From Hydrogenobacter hydrogenophilus (lineage in GTDB: Bacteria; Aquificota; Aquificia; Aquificales; Aquificaceae): DNA of 64,000 bases. The notes under the pieces are model-generated. The model was not told the origin of the DNA, searched no databases, and was given only the letters and a program-made list of their open reading frames with translations. How positions within the stretch are numbered: position 1 is the stretch's first letter; each line of letters begins with the position of its first letter. Shown one piece after another: positions 33,184-42,434 of the stretch. Location: positions 1 through 64,000 of the forward strand of contig NZ_OBEN01000004.1 in NCBI RefSeq assembly GCF_900215655.1. Direction: 5' to 3'. A program made the position numbers and the translations under genes.

Positions 33184-34248
33184 CTAAAGACATCCTGATC
33201 CTACCATTATCTTAAAAGACTGTCCGTGAGGTGGTTGAAGGTTAGATGTTTGCACCTGAAGATCCTTGCATTTATTCTGAATAGTTTGAATAAGCGCAGG
33301 AGCAGAAGGTGTATAGCCTTCTACAGTTATGCTTTTTCGGTCATAACTTACACTTAGTATCTTGGTCTTGGGTGGAAGCATTTCAACGAAATTCGCAAAA
33401 GACACTACAAAACCCTTGCTTTTGAGTACATTCAGGACGGCATTTTTCGTATCTATCTCCTTGCGCTTTATTTCGTACCTTTCAGCGAGGGGTTTTAACT
33501 TTTCTATCTCCTCCTGGGTCTTTTGTAGCTTGCTCTTGAGTTGATAAATATCCTTTGCCATCATACCTACTGCCAAAAGTATAAAAAAAATACCTGCAAT
33601 CAGAAGGCGAGTGGACTTCCTACTTAGCTTTACAGGAAGAAACCTGCGTTTGTCATAAAAAACAGGATCTATGGGCTTATTTTCCAAAAGCGCCTCCATA
33701 GCAAGACACGAAGCGCTGTGGATATCTTCTACTGTATAACTACCGTTTTCTACGCTTTCCGTAAGTATGCTGTCTATAAGCTTACCGTCTTTTATAACTA
33801 TCCTTTCGTAAAGTGTATCACCAAGCTTTCTGTAAAAAATCCCAGTTTTTTCCCCTACATAAAGTGCTGGGGAAGGCACTACAAACTTAAGATTAGGGAA
33901 GCTCATAAGCTCTTCAAAAAGGGATTGTGGCACCGCGAACACTAAGCATTCTATATTATCTTTTTCCCTACTTGTAGTCAAGACGCTCACTTTCAAAGGG
34001 ACCTTTGTAGGGAATAAGTCTTCAATGTTGAGCATAACTGTTTCCAAAAGGTCATCTACCGCCTGAGCAGGAAAAAGGTATTTGCGCACCAAAAGTATGT
34101 CTCTTCCTACTGCTATACCAAGTTTTTTGTTTTTGGAAAACTCCCTTAGTTGGTCAAGACTTTCAAAGCTTAGCTTCCCTTCCTGTGAACATACATAAAT
34201 TCCTCTTTGAGTTATCTCTACACCAACAGCTTTCTTTTTAAAATTCAT
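33184..34248 (-). CDS. PilM/PilN-like or GspL-like fused pilus/secretion protein
   Basis: The 354-residue protein has an N-terminal region with a PilM-like actin-fold start ([20 protein letters not shown]), one membrane helix near residues 217-238 ([19 protein letters not shown]), a coiled coil ([20 protein letters not shown]) and a ferredoxin-fold periplasmic end like PilN ([20 protein letters not shown]). This PilM-plus-PilN layout equals GspL of type II secretion. No pilO, pilQ or gsp genes adjoin it. It overlaps rpoD by four bases. Similarity is inferred from architecture, not from strong motifs. Confidence 0.55.
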   Translation of the reverse strand: MNFKKKAVGVEITQRGIYVCSQEGKLSFESLDQLREFSKNKKLGIAVGRDILLVRKYLFPAQAVDDLLETVMLNIEDLFPTKVPLKVSVLTTSREKDNIECLVFAVPQSLFEELMSFPNLKFVVPSPALYVGEKTGIFYRKLGDTLYERIVIKDGKLIDSILTESVENGSYTVEDIHSASCLAMEALLENKPIDPVFYDKRRFLPVKLSRKSTRLLIAGIFFILLAVGMMAKDIYQLKSKLQKTQEEIEKLKPLAERYEIKRKEIDTKNAVLNVLKSKGFVVSFANFVEMLPPKTKILSVSYDRKSITVEGYTPSAPALIQTIQNKCKDLQVQTSNLQPPHGQSFKIMVGSGCL

Positions 34249-35957
34249 ATCTCAAAGTCTTTCAAATACTTGGCTCTTGCTGGATGCCTGAGTTTTCTTA
34301 TGGCTTTTGTCTCTATCTGCCTTATCCTCTCTCTGGTGACATTAAACATCTTGCCTACCTGCTCTAAGGTGTATTCTGTGCCGTCAACAAGTCCATACCT
34401 GTACATAAGTATTTCCTTTTCCTTTTCTCCCAAGGTGTTAAGAACTTTTATAAGCTGTTCTCTGAGGAGCTTCCTTGAAACCTGTTCTTCAGGTGATGGA
34501 ACGCTTTTGTCCTCTATGAAGTCTCTTAGGTGGGTCTCTTCGTCATCTCCTATAGGTGTCTCAAGGGATATGGGTTCTTGGGAAGTTCTCATGACTTTTC
34601 TTGCTTTTTCTACTGATATGCCTAAGTATTTTGCTATTTCCTCTGGGAAAGGTTCACGCCCAAGTTCTTGAAAGAGTTTTTTGTGTGCCTTTGTTATGTC
34701 ATTAATGGTCTCTATCATGTGTACGGGTATCCTTATGGTTCTTGCTTGGTCTGCTATAGCTCTTGTTATAGCTTGTCTTATCCACCAAGTGGCATAGGTA
34801 GAGAACTTATAACCTTTCCTGTAGTCGTACTTATCTACCGCCTTCATAAGCCCTATGTTGCCTTCTTGTATGAGGTCTAAAAAGTGCAGGCCCCTGTTGA
34901 CATACTTTTTGGCTATGGATACCACAAGCCTTAGGTTGCACTTGACCATAACCTGTTTTGCTTTGGTTACTTTGGTTCTGCCCTCTTTTATAATGTGCAT
35001 GACCCTGTCTAACTCTTCAGGAAGGACCCCTAACTCTTTTCTTAACTCTTTTACTTCCTTTTCAAGGCTTAGGTATTCACTTTTCAAAACTTGAAACTTG
35101 GCAAAGCCGTATCCTGCCCTTTCTGCTTTGAGCTGTAAGTCTTTGTTATAATCATAAAACTTTATGAGCTCTTCCACATCTGGGTGTATGCTCTCTAATT
35201 TTTGCTTTCTAATCTCGTACTCTTTTAATTTTTTTGTGTACCTTTTGTAAAGGTTCAAAAGCTCGTCCGCTACCTTTTCAAACTTTGAGTATTTTAGTTT
35301 CATGTCCTTTAGTACTCTGTTCATCTTGGCGTGCTTTTCAAGATATGCCCTTTTATACTCTGGTGTTCTGTATTTGAGGTATAGCTCCCTCCAAGTTATG
35401 GCTTCTTTGTAAGCCTTGGCGAGCTCAAGTCCCTTTTCAATAAAGTATCTTTCAAGGTGCTCGTGGCTCTCTTCGTACTCTTCCACCGTTTTACTGTCAT
35501 CCATTGTATCCATAAGGTCTGTAGCTTTAATCTTTCCGTTGCAGACATTTCCCCACTCCCTGAGCACCCTGTCTATGAGGAAGGAAGTCCTCAAAAGGCC
35601 TCGCCTCATGATCTTCCTGCCTATTTCTATCTGTTTTGCGTACATGATCTCCTCTTCCCTTTTGAGTAGAGGTATCCTTCCCATTTCTCTTAGATAAAGC
35701 TTTACTGGATCGCCGTCTCTGGCACTGAGAAGGAGGTTGTCCGCTGATACGGTGAGCTCATCACCACCCTCTATCTCTTCTGTGAGTTCCTCGCTTTCTA
35801 CTATCCTTACGCCCCTTTCCTGAAGGAAGTCCATGATCTCTTCGTATATCTCTGGGTCTGCAACCTCATCTCCTAAAGCGTCGTTGATCTCATCGTAGGT
35901 CACATAACCTTTCTCGCCAAGCTCCATGAGCTTCTTTATGTTTTCTTTACTCAGCAT
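34245..35957 (-). CDS. rpoD: Primary RNA polymerase sigma factor
   Basis: The 570-residue housekeeping sigma-70 has region 1.1 at its start ([20 protein letters not shown]), region 1.2 ([20 protein letters not shown]), a non-conserved insert of medium size, region 2 ([40 protein letters not shown]), region 3 and region 4 ([33 protein letters not shown]). All are textbook primary-sigma segments. It begins the long minus-strand run toward lnt, has AAGGAGGT before the ATG, and a recognisable promoter. Confidence 0.93.
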   Translation of the reverse strand: MLSKENIKKLMELGEKGYVTYDEINDALGDEVADPEIYEEIMDFLQERGVRIVESEELTEEIEGGDELTVSADNLLLSARDGDPVKLYLREMGRIPLLKREEEIMYAKQIEIGRKIMRRGLLRTSFLIDRVLREWGNVCNGKIKATDLMDTMDDSKTVEEYEESHEHLERYFIEKGLELAKAYKEAITWRELYLKYRTPEYKRAYLEKHAKMNRVLKDMKLKYSKFEKVADELLNLYKRYTKKLKEYEIRKQKLESIHPDVEELIKFYDYNKDLQLKAERAGYGFAKFQVLKSEYLSLEKEVKELRKELGVLPEELDRVMHIIKEGRTKVTKAKQVMVKCNLRLVVSIAKKYVNRGLHFLDLIQEGNIGLMKAVDKYDYRKGYKFSTYATWWIRQAITRAIADQARTIRIPVHMIETINDITKAHKKLFQELGREPFPEEIAKYLGISVEKARKVMRTSQEPISLETPIGDDEETHLRDFIEDKSVPSPEEQVSRKLLREQLIKVLNTLGEKEKEILMYRYGLVDGTEYTLEQVGKMFNVTRERIRQIETKAIRKLRHPARAKYLKDFEI

Positions 35958-35985
35958 GCCTTACCTCCTTCATTAAACTTTATAT

Positions 35986-36013
35986 AATATAGGCTTTTTA
36001 GACTTTCTTACAA
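35986..36013 (-). promoter_or_regulatory. Promoter of rpoD
   Basis: On the minus strand TTGTAA (36008-36013) and TATATT (35986-35991) are separated by 16 bp, 28 bases before the rpoD ATG. The -35 box overlaps the stop codon of the ABC ATPase gene. Confidence 0.55.
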
Positions 36014-36664
36014 CACTAAAAGTCCGTCCTTCATCTGCAGTATCCTGTTTGCTTTTTTTGCCAGCTCAAGTTCGTGGGTAACCATAACCACAGTTGTACC
36101 AGACCTGTTTATCTCCTGTAGTATCTGCATGACAATTGCGGTGTTTTTGCTATCTAAGTTGCCTGTAGGTTCATCTGCTAATATTACTTCTGGATTGTTG
36201 GCTAAGGCTCTGGCTATGGCTGTTCTTTGCATCTCCCCTCCTGATACTTGGTAAATTTTTCTCTTCTCCTTACCCCCAAGCCCTAAACTTTTAAGAAGCT
36301 CACGAGCTCTTTCTTCTGCTTGCGGTCTTTGTATGCCCTTCTTTAACATTGGGATCATGACGTTCTCAAGCAAAGTAAATTCAGGAAGCAAGTAATGAAA
36401 CTGAAAAACAAAGCCTATACTTTCGTTCCTTATTCTGGAGACCATCTGGGAATCCATAGAACTAACTTGTTGTCCCTTGAAAAACACTTCGCCCTCTGTA
36501 GGAAAATCAAGAAGTCCCATTATGTAGAGCAAGGAGCTTTTCCCAGAACCAGAAGCGCCTATAATCGCTAAGAATTCTCCTTTATGGACCTTCAGGTCAA
36601 TACCTTTTAGTATTTCTTCACTGCCTACTCTCTTTTTTACATTAATAAGCTCTATCAGAACCAT
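36008..36664 (-). CDS. ABC transporter ATP-binding protein, LolD/MacB type
   Basis: The 218-residue ATPase has Walker A IIGASGSGKSSLLYIMG, the signature VSGGEMQRTAIARAL and Walker B EVILADEPTGNLDS with the LolD/MacB-type TGNLDS ending. It energises the permease encoded directly upstream (one-base overlap). The three genes adaptor-permease-ATPase suggest a MacAB- or DevBCA-like exporter acting across the periplasm. A LolCDE role is the alternative, but a membrane-fusion protein is not part of Lol systems. Confidence 0.82.
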   Translation of the reverse strand: MVLIELINVKKRVGSEEILKGIDLKVHKGEFLAIIGASGSGKSSLLYIMGLLDFPTEGEVFFKGQQVSSMDSQMVSRIRNESIGFVFQFHYLLPEFTLLENVMIPMLKKGIQRPQAEERARELLKSLGLGGKEKRKIYQVSGGEMQRTAIARALANNPEVILADEPTGNLDSKNTAIVMQILQEINRSGTTVVMVTHELELAKKANRILQMKDGLLVL

Positions 36665-37908
36665 CAGCCACTTCTGAATATATCCACAGGGTTTAGCCTA
36701 CTCGCTCTGTAAGATGGATAGAAACTTGCAAAAAAGGAAAAAAACATAGAGAAGATAAAGGCATACAGGTAATATATGGGTCTTCTGTCTAATATGAAGC
36801 CTTTAGTTCTTATAAGTCCTTCTACATCAAGCTTCACCGAAGAAAGATACTCCTGAAGAGCATAACCCAAAATAAAACCCAATATGGCTCCAAAGAACCC
36901 TATGGCTAATCCTTGTGCGAGAAACATGAAAAGTATGTCTCTTCTACTGTATCCCATTGCCATAAGTATAGCTATGTCCTTTTTCTTTTCTAAGACGGTC
37001 ATCATAATAATGTTGAAAATACCAAAGGCGGAAACGGTCAGTATGGCAAACACTATCATGTATGTTATGAGGTTCTGTATTTTGAATATCTGAAGGAAGT
37101 TTATATAAGCTCTCTGCCAACTCTCCACATCGTACCTGAGATTTTTCTGAAGGTCTAAGGCTATCTTCTGGGCTTTGTTTACATCCTTTACTTTTATCAC
37201 TATTTCATTCACTTCGTCAGGTCTGTCTGTGAGGGCTTGCAAAGTTTTTATGTGCATGTAAACTCTACTGTTATCTATGTTAGTTATGCCTGAGTTAAAA
37301 AAGTCTTCTATCTTGAGCAAAGCTGTGCGACCGTTTGCCAAAGAGAGGATCACCTTCTTACCTGTGTCCTTTATACCCAAGTCCTTAGCTACCAGCTTAC
37401 CAACTATTAAAGCGTCTTTGTTTGTCTTTAGTTTTTCTATTCTCTTGTTTTCAAGAAACCTGTTTATCACAGATGCCTTTGGTTCCATGTCAGGGTCTAT
37501 GCCTATGAGTGTAACAGGTTTTTCTTTAACACCGTACTTGAGAATACCTCTTGCTACAAGGTGTACCGCTACACCGGCAATGTCTTCCCTTCTCTGTACT
37601 TCTTTGATTATGTCCCTCCAACCTACGATCCTGTCCTTCTCTTTTGGTTTGTTGCCGTAAACTTCCCATATGTTATCCTGCTTAGCTTTCTTTACTATTC
37701 TGTCTTCTTCCTCATACTCTTTTGGTTTTATACTTATGTGAGCTTCCAAGTCTATGACTTGCTGGATAAAGTAGTTCTGAAAGCCAAACATGAGAGAACT
37801 CATAACTATTAACGCACAGACCCCAATAGCAACACCTGCTACGGAAACAAGGGTCTGCCTTTTTCTCTCAAGAAGGAGCTTGTAAGCTATGAAGAGCGTG
37901 TGATTCAT
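36664..37908 (-). CDS. ABC transporter permease, FtsX/LolE/MacB type
   Basis: The 414-residue permease has one N-terminal membrane helix, a large periplasmic domain (about residues 45-265) and three C-terminal helices, the FtsX-domain layout. The ILTVSAFGIFNIIMMTVLEK and DIAILMAMGYSRRDILFMFL segments are typical of LolC/E and MacB mechanotransmission permeases. It lies between the adaptor (ATGA overlap) and the ATPase. The substrate could be a lipoprotein, lipid or peptide. Confidence 0.8.
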   Translation of the reverse strand: MNHTLFIAYKLLLERKRQTLVSVAGVAIGVCALIVMSSLMFGFQNYFIQQVIDLEAHISIKPKEYEEEDRIVKKAKQDNIWEVYGNKPKEKDRIVGWRDIIKEVQRREDIAGVAVHLVARGILKYGVKEKPVTLIGIDPDMEPKASVINRFLENKRIEKLKTNKDALIVGKLVAKDLGIKDTGKKVILSLANGRTALLKIEDFFNSGITNIDNSRVYMHIKTLQALTDRPDEVNEIVIKVKDVNKAQKIALDLQKNLRYDVESWQRAYINFLQIFKIQNLITYMIVFAILTVSAFGIFNIIMMTVLEKKKDIAILMAMGYSRRDILFMFLAQGLAIGFFGAILGFILGYALQEYLSSVKLDVEGLIRTKGFILDRRPIYYLYAFIFSMFFSFFASFYPSYRASRLNPVDIFRSG

Positions 37909-39011
37909 TCTACAATCACCTTATCACCTTTCTTTAAACCTTCAATTATTTCAATGTATCCATCTACCTGACTCCCAACCTTGACGGGCACTTTGACCTT
38001 TCTAACCCTTTCGTACTTATAAACATATCCGTCTTTGTAAGCGGAGATGGGTATGACCAGAGCTTTTTTCTCCTCCACCAGTATGTTTGCCTCCACGGTG
38101 GCACCTGCTGGAACTTCTGCAGGCAGCGGAGCACTTGCTCTTACCTCAAGGGTTTTTTTGTTCCTGTCAAGTTCCTCCTTTACAAGCTTTACAGTCCCTT
38201 CAAACACCTTATCTGGGTAAATGTCAAGAGAAAGAAACACTTTCATACCTCTCTTTATCATGGAAGCGTATTCCTCGTCTACATTAAGAACTACCTCTTT
38301 ATCTTTCTCATTTCCTATGCTGAAAAGCTTGTTATCACTCATATAATTTACATAGTCCCCTACTTCCACATATCTGTTAAGCACTATACCATCAACAGGA
38401 CTTCTTATGTAATACCTTTCTATCTCCCTTTTTATCTTCTCTTTGTTTGCGTAAAGGGTTTTCTCTTCTGACTTAAGGGAAGTTATGGCATCCTCATATA
38501 CAGCGAGCGCTCGCTGGTACTCACTTTTGGCGTTTTCGTAAGATCTTTTTGCCTCTTCGTACTGCTCCTTTGGTATGAGTCCCCTTTCTGAAAGGTTTTT
38601 TCTTCTTTCAAGATACCTTTGGGCTTGTTCCATATTTCTTTTAGTTATATCCACCTGCTCCTGCAAGCTCTTTCTGTAGTCTGAATCCTCTCTGAGTCTT
38701 TCTCTGACGAGCTTTAACCTTTCCTCAGCTTCTTTGAGTGAAGCAAGCACTGGTCCTGGATCAATAACGGCGAGTATCTGTCCTTTCTTCACTTTGTCCC
38801 CTTCTTTTACCCTAATCTCCTGTATGTATCCAGACACCTCGGATTTTACCACTACATAATTCACGGGCTTTACATAGCCAGAAGCGTAAACTACTTTCTT
38901 TATAGGTCTTTCTTCTACCACAAAAACCTTTACTTTGTTGCTTTTGTAAAAAACCACCAAAAGAGCACCAACTGTGAGTAAAACCCCTAATGGGAAAAAC
39001 AGTTTTTTCAT
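37905..39011 (-). CDS. Membrane fusion protein (MacA/DevB-like adaptor)
   Basis: The 368-residue adaptor has an N-terminal membrane anchor (KLFFPLGVLLTVGALLVVFY), a lipoyl domain half (GYIQEIRVKEGDKVKKGQIL), a long alpha-helical hairpin (residues about 90-190), the second lipoyl half (YYIRSPVDGIVLNRYVEVGD) and a beta-barrel end. Such adaptors link an inner membrane pump to an outer membrane channel. The first gene of a three-gene exporter operon. TATAAT on the minus strand lies about 25 bases upstream. Confidence 0.82.
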   Translation of the reverse strand: MKKLFFPLGVLLTVGALLVVFYKSNKVKVFVVEERPIKKVVYASGYVKPVNYVVVKSEVSGYIQEIRVKEGDKVKKGQILAVIDPGPVLASLKEAEERLKLVRERLREDSDYRKSLQEQVDITKRNMEQAQRYLERRKNLSERGLIPKEQYEEAKRSYENAKSEYQRALAVYEDAITSLKSEEKTLYANKEKIKREIERYYIRSPVDGIVLNRYVEVGDYVNYMSDNKLFSIGNEKDKEVVLNVDEEYASMIKRGMKVFLSLDIYPDKVFEGTVKLVKEELDRNKKTLEVRASAPLPAEVPAGATVEANILVEEKKALVIPISAYKDGYVYKYERVRKVKVPVKVGSQVDGYIEIIEGLKKGDKVIVE

Positions 39012-39045
39012 AGGCTAACTTTTTTTCATGTTATATTATATCCCT

Positions 39046-39062
39046 ATGCTCTCTACAGACCT
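39046..39062 (+). repeat. Truncated copy of the fabG start (left copy of a 17-bp direct repeat)
   Basis: ATGCTCTCTACAGACCT differs at one base from the first 17 bases of fabG (40077-40093). It is followed by a stop codon after six codons, and it ends directly at the stop codon of the dehydrogenase gene. It looks like a leftover of the original fabG start. Confidence 0.6.
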
Positions 39063-40052
39063 TTAGACTATCTCAAACCTTCCCAAAGAACCATGTTTTA
39101 AAAACATCTCTATACACTCAACTGTACATTTTCTTATATTATTCACTGCCTCTTTTGTGTAATAAGCTATATGAGGAGTGATTATAACATTATCTAAGGT
39201 TGAAAGCTTGATTATCTTCAGGTTTTTATCTGAAGCTAAACCCCTTTCGTAAGATTTGAGTATTAGGAATTCTTCGTCTTCAAAAACATCTAAGCCAGCT
39301 CCCCCAAGCCTACCTTGCATAAGAGCTTCGTAAAGAGCATCCGTATCTACCACCTTGCCCCTTGAGGTATTTATAAGTATGGCACCTTCTTTCATCAACT
39401 TTATCCTTTCACCGTTTATCATGTGATGGGTCTGTGGTGTGTAAGGTATGTGTAAAGAGATAATGTCGCTCTCTCTTAAAACCTTTTCAAGGTCTGTGTA
39501 ATTCACACCTAAGGTTTTAAGCTCTGTGTTCTCAACTACATCATAAGCCAAAACTCTGGAACCTAAGAGATGTAGTATCTTTGCAGTCCAGCTACCTATC
39601 CTTCCTGTTCCTATAACTCCAACTGTCAGATCCGCAAAGGTCTGTGCCTCAAGCTCATTATCCTGAGAGAAGTTCAGGTTTCTAATTCTCTTTTCTATCT
39701 TTTTGAACTTTCTGACGAGAGCAAACATCATAGCTATTGCGTGTTCTGCCACAGACCTTGGGGAGTAAGCGGGCATGTGGGCTACTTTTATACCCTTTGA
39801 TTTACAGTAATCAAGGTCTATGTGATCATAACCAACAGAACGCGTAACTATTAGTTTTAACCTTTTGAATGCCTCCAATCTATCCCTGTTTAGTTTGTCA
39901 AAGACAAATACGCACAGTATGTCTGCATCCTCCACTTCACTTAGGTTTATAAGGTCCAAATGCTTATCGTAAAAGACAAGCTGGTATTCCTTCAAATGAT
40001 TTGCATAGTAATCTACATCTTCTTTTCCTACTTCTGTGAAAACTATTTTCAT
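39063..40052 (-). CDS. D-2-hydroxyacid dehydrogenase (D-lactate dehydrogenase-like)
   Basis: The 329-residue NAD-dependent enzyme has the Rossmann motif TVGVIGTGRIGSWTAKILH near residue 145 and the catalytic Arg (LIVTRSVGYDHID or NTSRGKVVD), Glu (GLDVFEDEE) and His (ITPHIAYYTKEA) of the family. The overall form is nearest to LdhA-type D-lactate dehydrogenases, but other 2-hydroxy acids are possible. It is divergent from fabG with 24 bases between starts and is bracketed by a direct repeat of the fabG start, which suggests insertion at this place. Confidence 0.8.
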   Translation of the reverse strand: MKIVFTEVGKEDVDYYANHLKEYQLVFYDKHLDLINLSEVEDADILCVFVFDKLNRDRLEAFKRLKLIVTRSVGYDHIDLDYCKSKGIKVAHMPAYSPRSVAEHAIAMMFALVRKFKKIEKRIRNLNFSQDNELEAQTFADLTVGVIGTGRIGSWTAKILHLLGSRVLAYDVVENTELKTLGVNYTDLEKVLRESDIISLHIPYTPQTHHMINGERIKLMKEGAILINTSRGKVVDTDALYEALMQGRLGGAGLDVFEDEEFLILKSYERGLASDKNLKIIKLSTLDNVIITPHIAYYTKEAVNNIRKCTVECIEMFLKHGSLGRFEIV

Positions 40053-40063
40053 AACTAATATGA

Positions 40064-40069
40064 TATACT
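40064..40069 (+). promoter_or_regulatory. -10 box seven bases before fabG
   Basis: TATACT lies seven bases before the fabG ATG. On the other strand TATATC (40062-40067) lies nine bases before the dehydrogenase ATG. The two boxes overlap in a 24-base divergent gap and neither gene has a Shine-Dalgarno site. Confidence 0.5.
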
Positions 40070-40076
40070 AATCTTT

Positions 40077-40826
40077 ATGCTCTCTATAGACCTATCGGGA
40101 AAAAAAGCACTCATCACAGGTTCCACAAGGGGTATAGGCAGGGCAATAGCAGAGTACCTTGCATCAGCAGGTGCAAGTATTGTGATCACAGGAAGAGACA
40201 GATCAAGAGCTCAGGAGATCGCTAAAGAGCTTTCTGATAAGTACTCAGTTCCTACTTTTGGCACAAGCATCAACTTGGAAGACCCAAATTCTGTAAGAGC
40301 GTGCTGTGAAGAGATACAAAGTAAGGTGGGGGATATAGACATACTTGTGAATAACGCAGGCATAACCAAGGACAAACTTTTTTTAAGAATGTCCTTAGAA
40401 GATTGGGAAGAGGTATTAAAGGTGAACCTAACAGGCACTTTCTTGATAACATCTTTTTTTGTAAAGGATATGGTCAAAAAAAGGTGGGGCAGAATAATAA
40501 ATGTATCTTCCGTGGTTGGTTTTACAGGGAATGCGGGGCAAGTCAACTACTCCACTACAAAAGCGGGTCTTGTGGGTTTTACCAAAAGCTTGGCAAAGGA
40601 GCTCGCAAGCAGGAACATAACGGTTAATGCGGTAGCACCGGGCTTTATAGAAACTGATATGACTTCCCTACTTCCAGAAGACCTAAAGCAGGAATATCTG
40701 AAGGGAATACCTCTTGGTAGGTTTGGTAAACCCGAGGATGTAGCTGGTGCGGTGCTTTTTCTGTGCTCCCCTTTAGCTGACTACATAACTGGAGAGGTCA
40801 TACACGTAAATGGTGGCATGTACTAA
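40077..40826 (+). CDS. fabG: 3-oxoacyl-ACP reductase
   Basis: FabG reduces 3-oxoacyl-ACP with NADPH in fatty acid elongation. The 249-residue short-chain dehydrogenase shows ALITGSTRGIGRAIAEYLA (cofactor motif), DILVNNAGITKD, the catalytic Ser in INVSSVVGFTGNAGQVNYST, Tyr-x3-Lys (YSTTKAG), VNAVAPGFIETDMT and a C-terminal GEVIHVNGGMY. It is followed by topA after three bases. The first 17 bases recur at 39046. Confidence 0.9.
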   Translation: MLSIDLSGKKALITGSTRGIGRAIAEYLASAGASIVITGRDRSRAQEIAKELSDKYSVPTFGTSINLEDPNSVRACCEEIQSKVGDIDILVNNAGITKDKLFLRMSLEDWEEVLKVNLTGTFLITSFFVKDMVKKRWGRIINVSSVVGFTGNAGQVNYSTTKAGLVGFTKSLAKELASRNITVNAVAPGFIETDMTSLLPEDLKQEYLKGIPLGRFGKPEDVAGAVLFLCSPLADYITGEVIHVNGGMY

Positions 40827-40829
40827 GAG

Positions 40830-42434
40830 ATGAAGCTCTTCATAGTGGAGTCTCCAACAAAAGCCAAGTCCATATCTAAGTATTTGGGAAAAGATTGGAT
40901 AGTTAAGGCAACACTGGGACACATAAAAGACCTTCCAGAAAGATCCTTGGGGGTAGACCCAAAGACCTTAGAACCTAAGTATGTGTGGCTAAAAGGTAAA
41001 AAGAAACTGGTGGAAAACATAAAAAAGATCGCAAAAAATGCCCAAAAGATCTATTTGGGAACAGACCCAGACAGAGAGGGAGAAGCCATAGCTTACTTTT
41101 TAAAGGAGGAGCTTTCCCGTGTGAATGGCAGAATTTACAGAGCTATGTTTTACGAAATTACCAAAAATTCCATACTTAAAGCGGTTCAAACAGCTAAAGA
41201 CATAGATTTAAACCTTGTGCACGCACAGTTTGCAAGAAGAGTGCTTGACAGACTGATAGGATACAAGCTCTCACCCCTTTTGTGGAAGGAACTCACAACA
41301 AAAGGTTTGTCTGTTGGGAGAGTTCAATCTCCTGCTCTTAGGCTAATAGTAGAAAGGGAGAAGCAGATTCAGAGCTTTAAAAAGAAAAAGTATTACTACA
41401 TAAAAGTAGATTTTGAGAAAGACGGTGTGAGCTTTTCTGCAGTTTTCCAACAGAGGTTTGAAAAGCCCTCCAACGCAGAGCCTTACCTAAAGAAGCTAAA
41501 GGATACCATGTTTGTTGTAAATGCTGTAAAAAAGGAAAAGTCCATATCCGACCCACCAAAACCTTTTAATACCGCGAGCCTACAATCAGAAGGTAGCAAA
41601 AAACTCAACTTAAGTGTTAGTGAGATACAGAAAATAGCCCAAAAGCTATACGAAGAAGGATACATCACATACCCAAGAACAGACAGCTACAGAATGAACC
41701 AAGAGAAAGCTCAAGAGTTTATAGCTTTTATAGAAAAAAATTACGGAAAGGAGTATGTGGGAAAACTTAGGAACTTCAGAGAGGGAAGGCTCTCCCAGTC
41801 TGCACACGAATGCATAAGACCCACAAGCCTGAGAAAAAAACCTAAGGAAGGCATAGAACTAAAGCTATACTTGCTTATAAGCTCAAGAACCCTTGCGAGC
41901 CTATCTTCCCCTGCAATAATAGAAAAGACCTATGTTAGTCTAAATCCTATAACTGACGAAGCTCTTGAGTTTTTTGCAGAAGGTGAGGATTTACTGTTTG
42001 ATGGTTGGATGAAAATCTACGGAAAGGAATGGGAAGGTAAAAAACTTCCTGAGCTTACACAGGGAGATATACTAAAACCAAAAAGGATATACATAGAGGA
42101 AAGGGAGACACAGCCCCCACCAAGATACACAGAAGGAAGCCTTGTGAAAACTTTAGAGCGCTTAGGCATTGGAAGACCATCCACTTACGCAACCATCGTG
42201 AAAACCCTAAAACAAAGAGGGTATGTAGCTGTTGAAAAAGGACATTTAAAGCCTACAGAGATAGCCTTTAAGGTGGTTGATTATCTTATGGAAAAGTTTC
42301 CAAGTCTTATGGATTATAGTTTTACTGCAAACATGGAAGATATGCTGGATGAGATAGAGGAAGGTAGAAAAGACTGGAAACTTATAACCAAAGAAATTTA
42401 TAGGAAAGTGCTTCATGAGTACACTCAAGAGTAA
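40830..42434 (+). CDS. topA: DNA topoisomerase I (type IA)
   Basis: The 534-residue enzyme relaxes negative supercoils. It has the Toprim domain (KLFIVESPTKAKSISKYLG, TDPDREGEAIAYFL), the catalytic Tyr in YEEGYITYPRTDSYRM, and PPPRYTEGSLVKTLERLGIG with RPSTYATIV. It ends shortly after the core, so the C-terminal zinc-ribbon domains of longer bacterial enzymes are absent, as in Aquifex. The 3' end overlaps the next gene by 20 bases. Confidence 0.9.
   Translation: MKLFIVESPTKAKSISKYLGKDWIVKATLGHIKDLPERSLGVDPKTLEPKYVWLKGKKKLVENIKKIAKNAQKIYLGTDPDREGEAIAYFLKEELSRVNGRIYRAMFYEITKNSILKAVQTAKDIDLNLVHAQFARRVLDRLIGYKLSPLLWKELTTKGLSVGRVQSPALRLIVEREKQIQSFKKKKYYYIKVDFEKDGVSFSAVFQQRFEKPSNAEPYLKKLKDTMFVVNAVKKEKSISDPPKPFNTASLQSEGSKKLNLSVSEIQKIAQKLYEEGYITYPRTDSYRMNQEKAQEFIAFIEKNYGKEYVGKLRNFREGRLSQSAHECIRPTSLRKKPKEGIELKLYLLISSRTLASLSSPAIIEKTYVSLNPITDEALEFFAEGEDLLFDGWMKIYGKEWEGKKLPELTQGDILKPKRIYIEERETQPPPRYTEGSLVKTLERLGIGRPSTYATIVKTLKQRGYVAVEKGHLKPTEIAFKVVDYLMEKFPSLMDYSFTANMEDMLDEIEEGRKDWKLITKEIYRKVLHEYTQE

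Noticed and set aside
36008-39011. The ABC operon as LolCDE lipoprotein release system
   Set aside because: A membrane fusion adaptor is encoded in the same operon, which fits MacAB/DevBCA-type exporters; Lol systems have none. The call is kept open in the entries.
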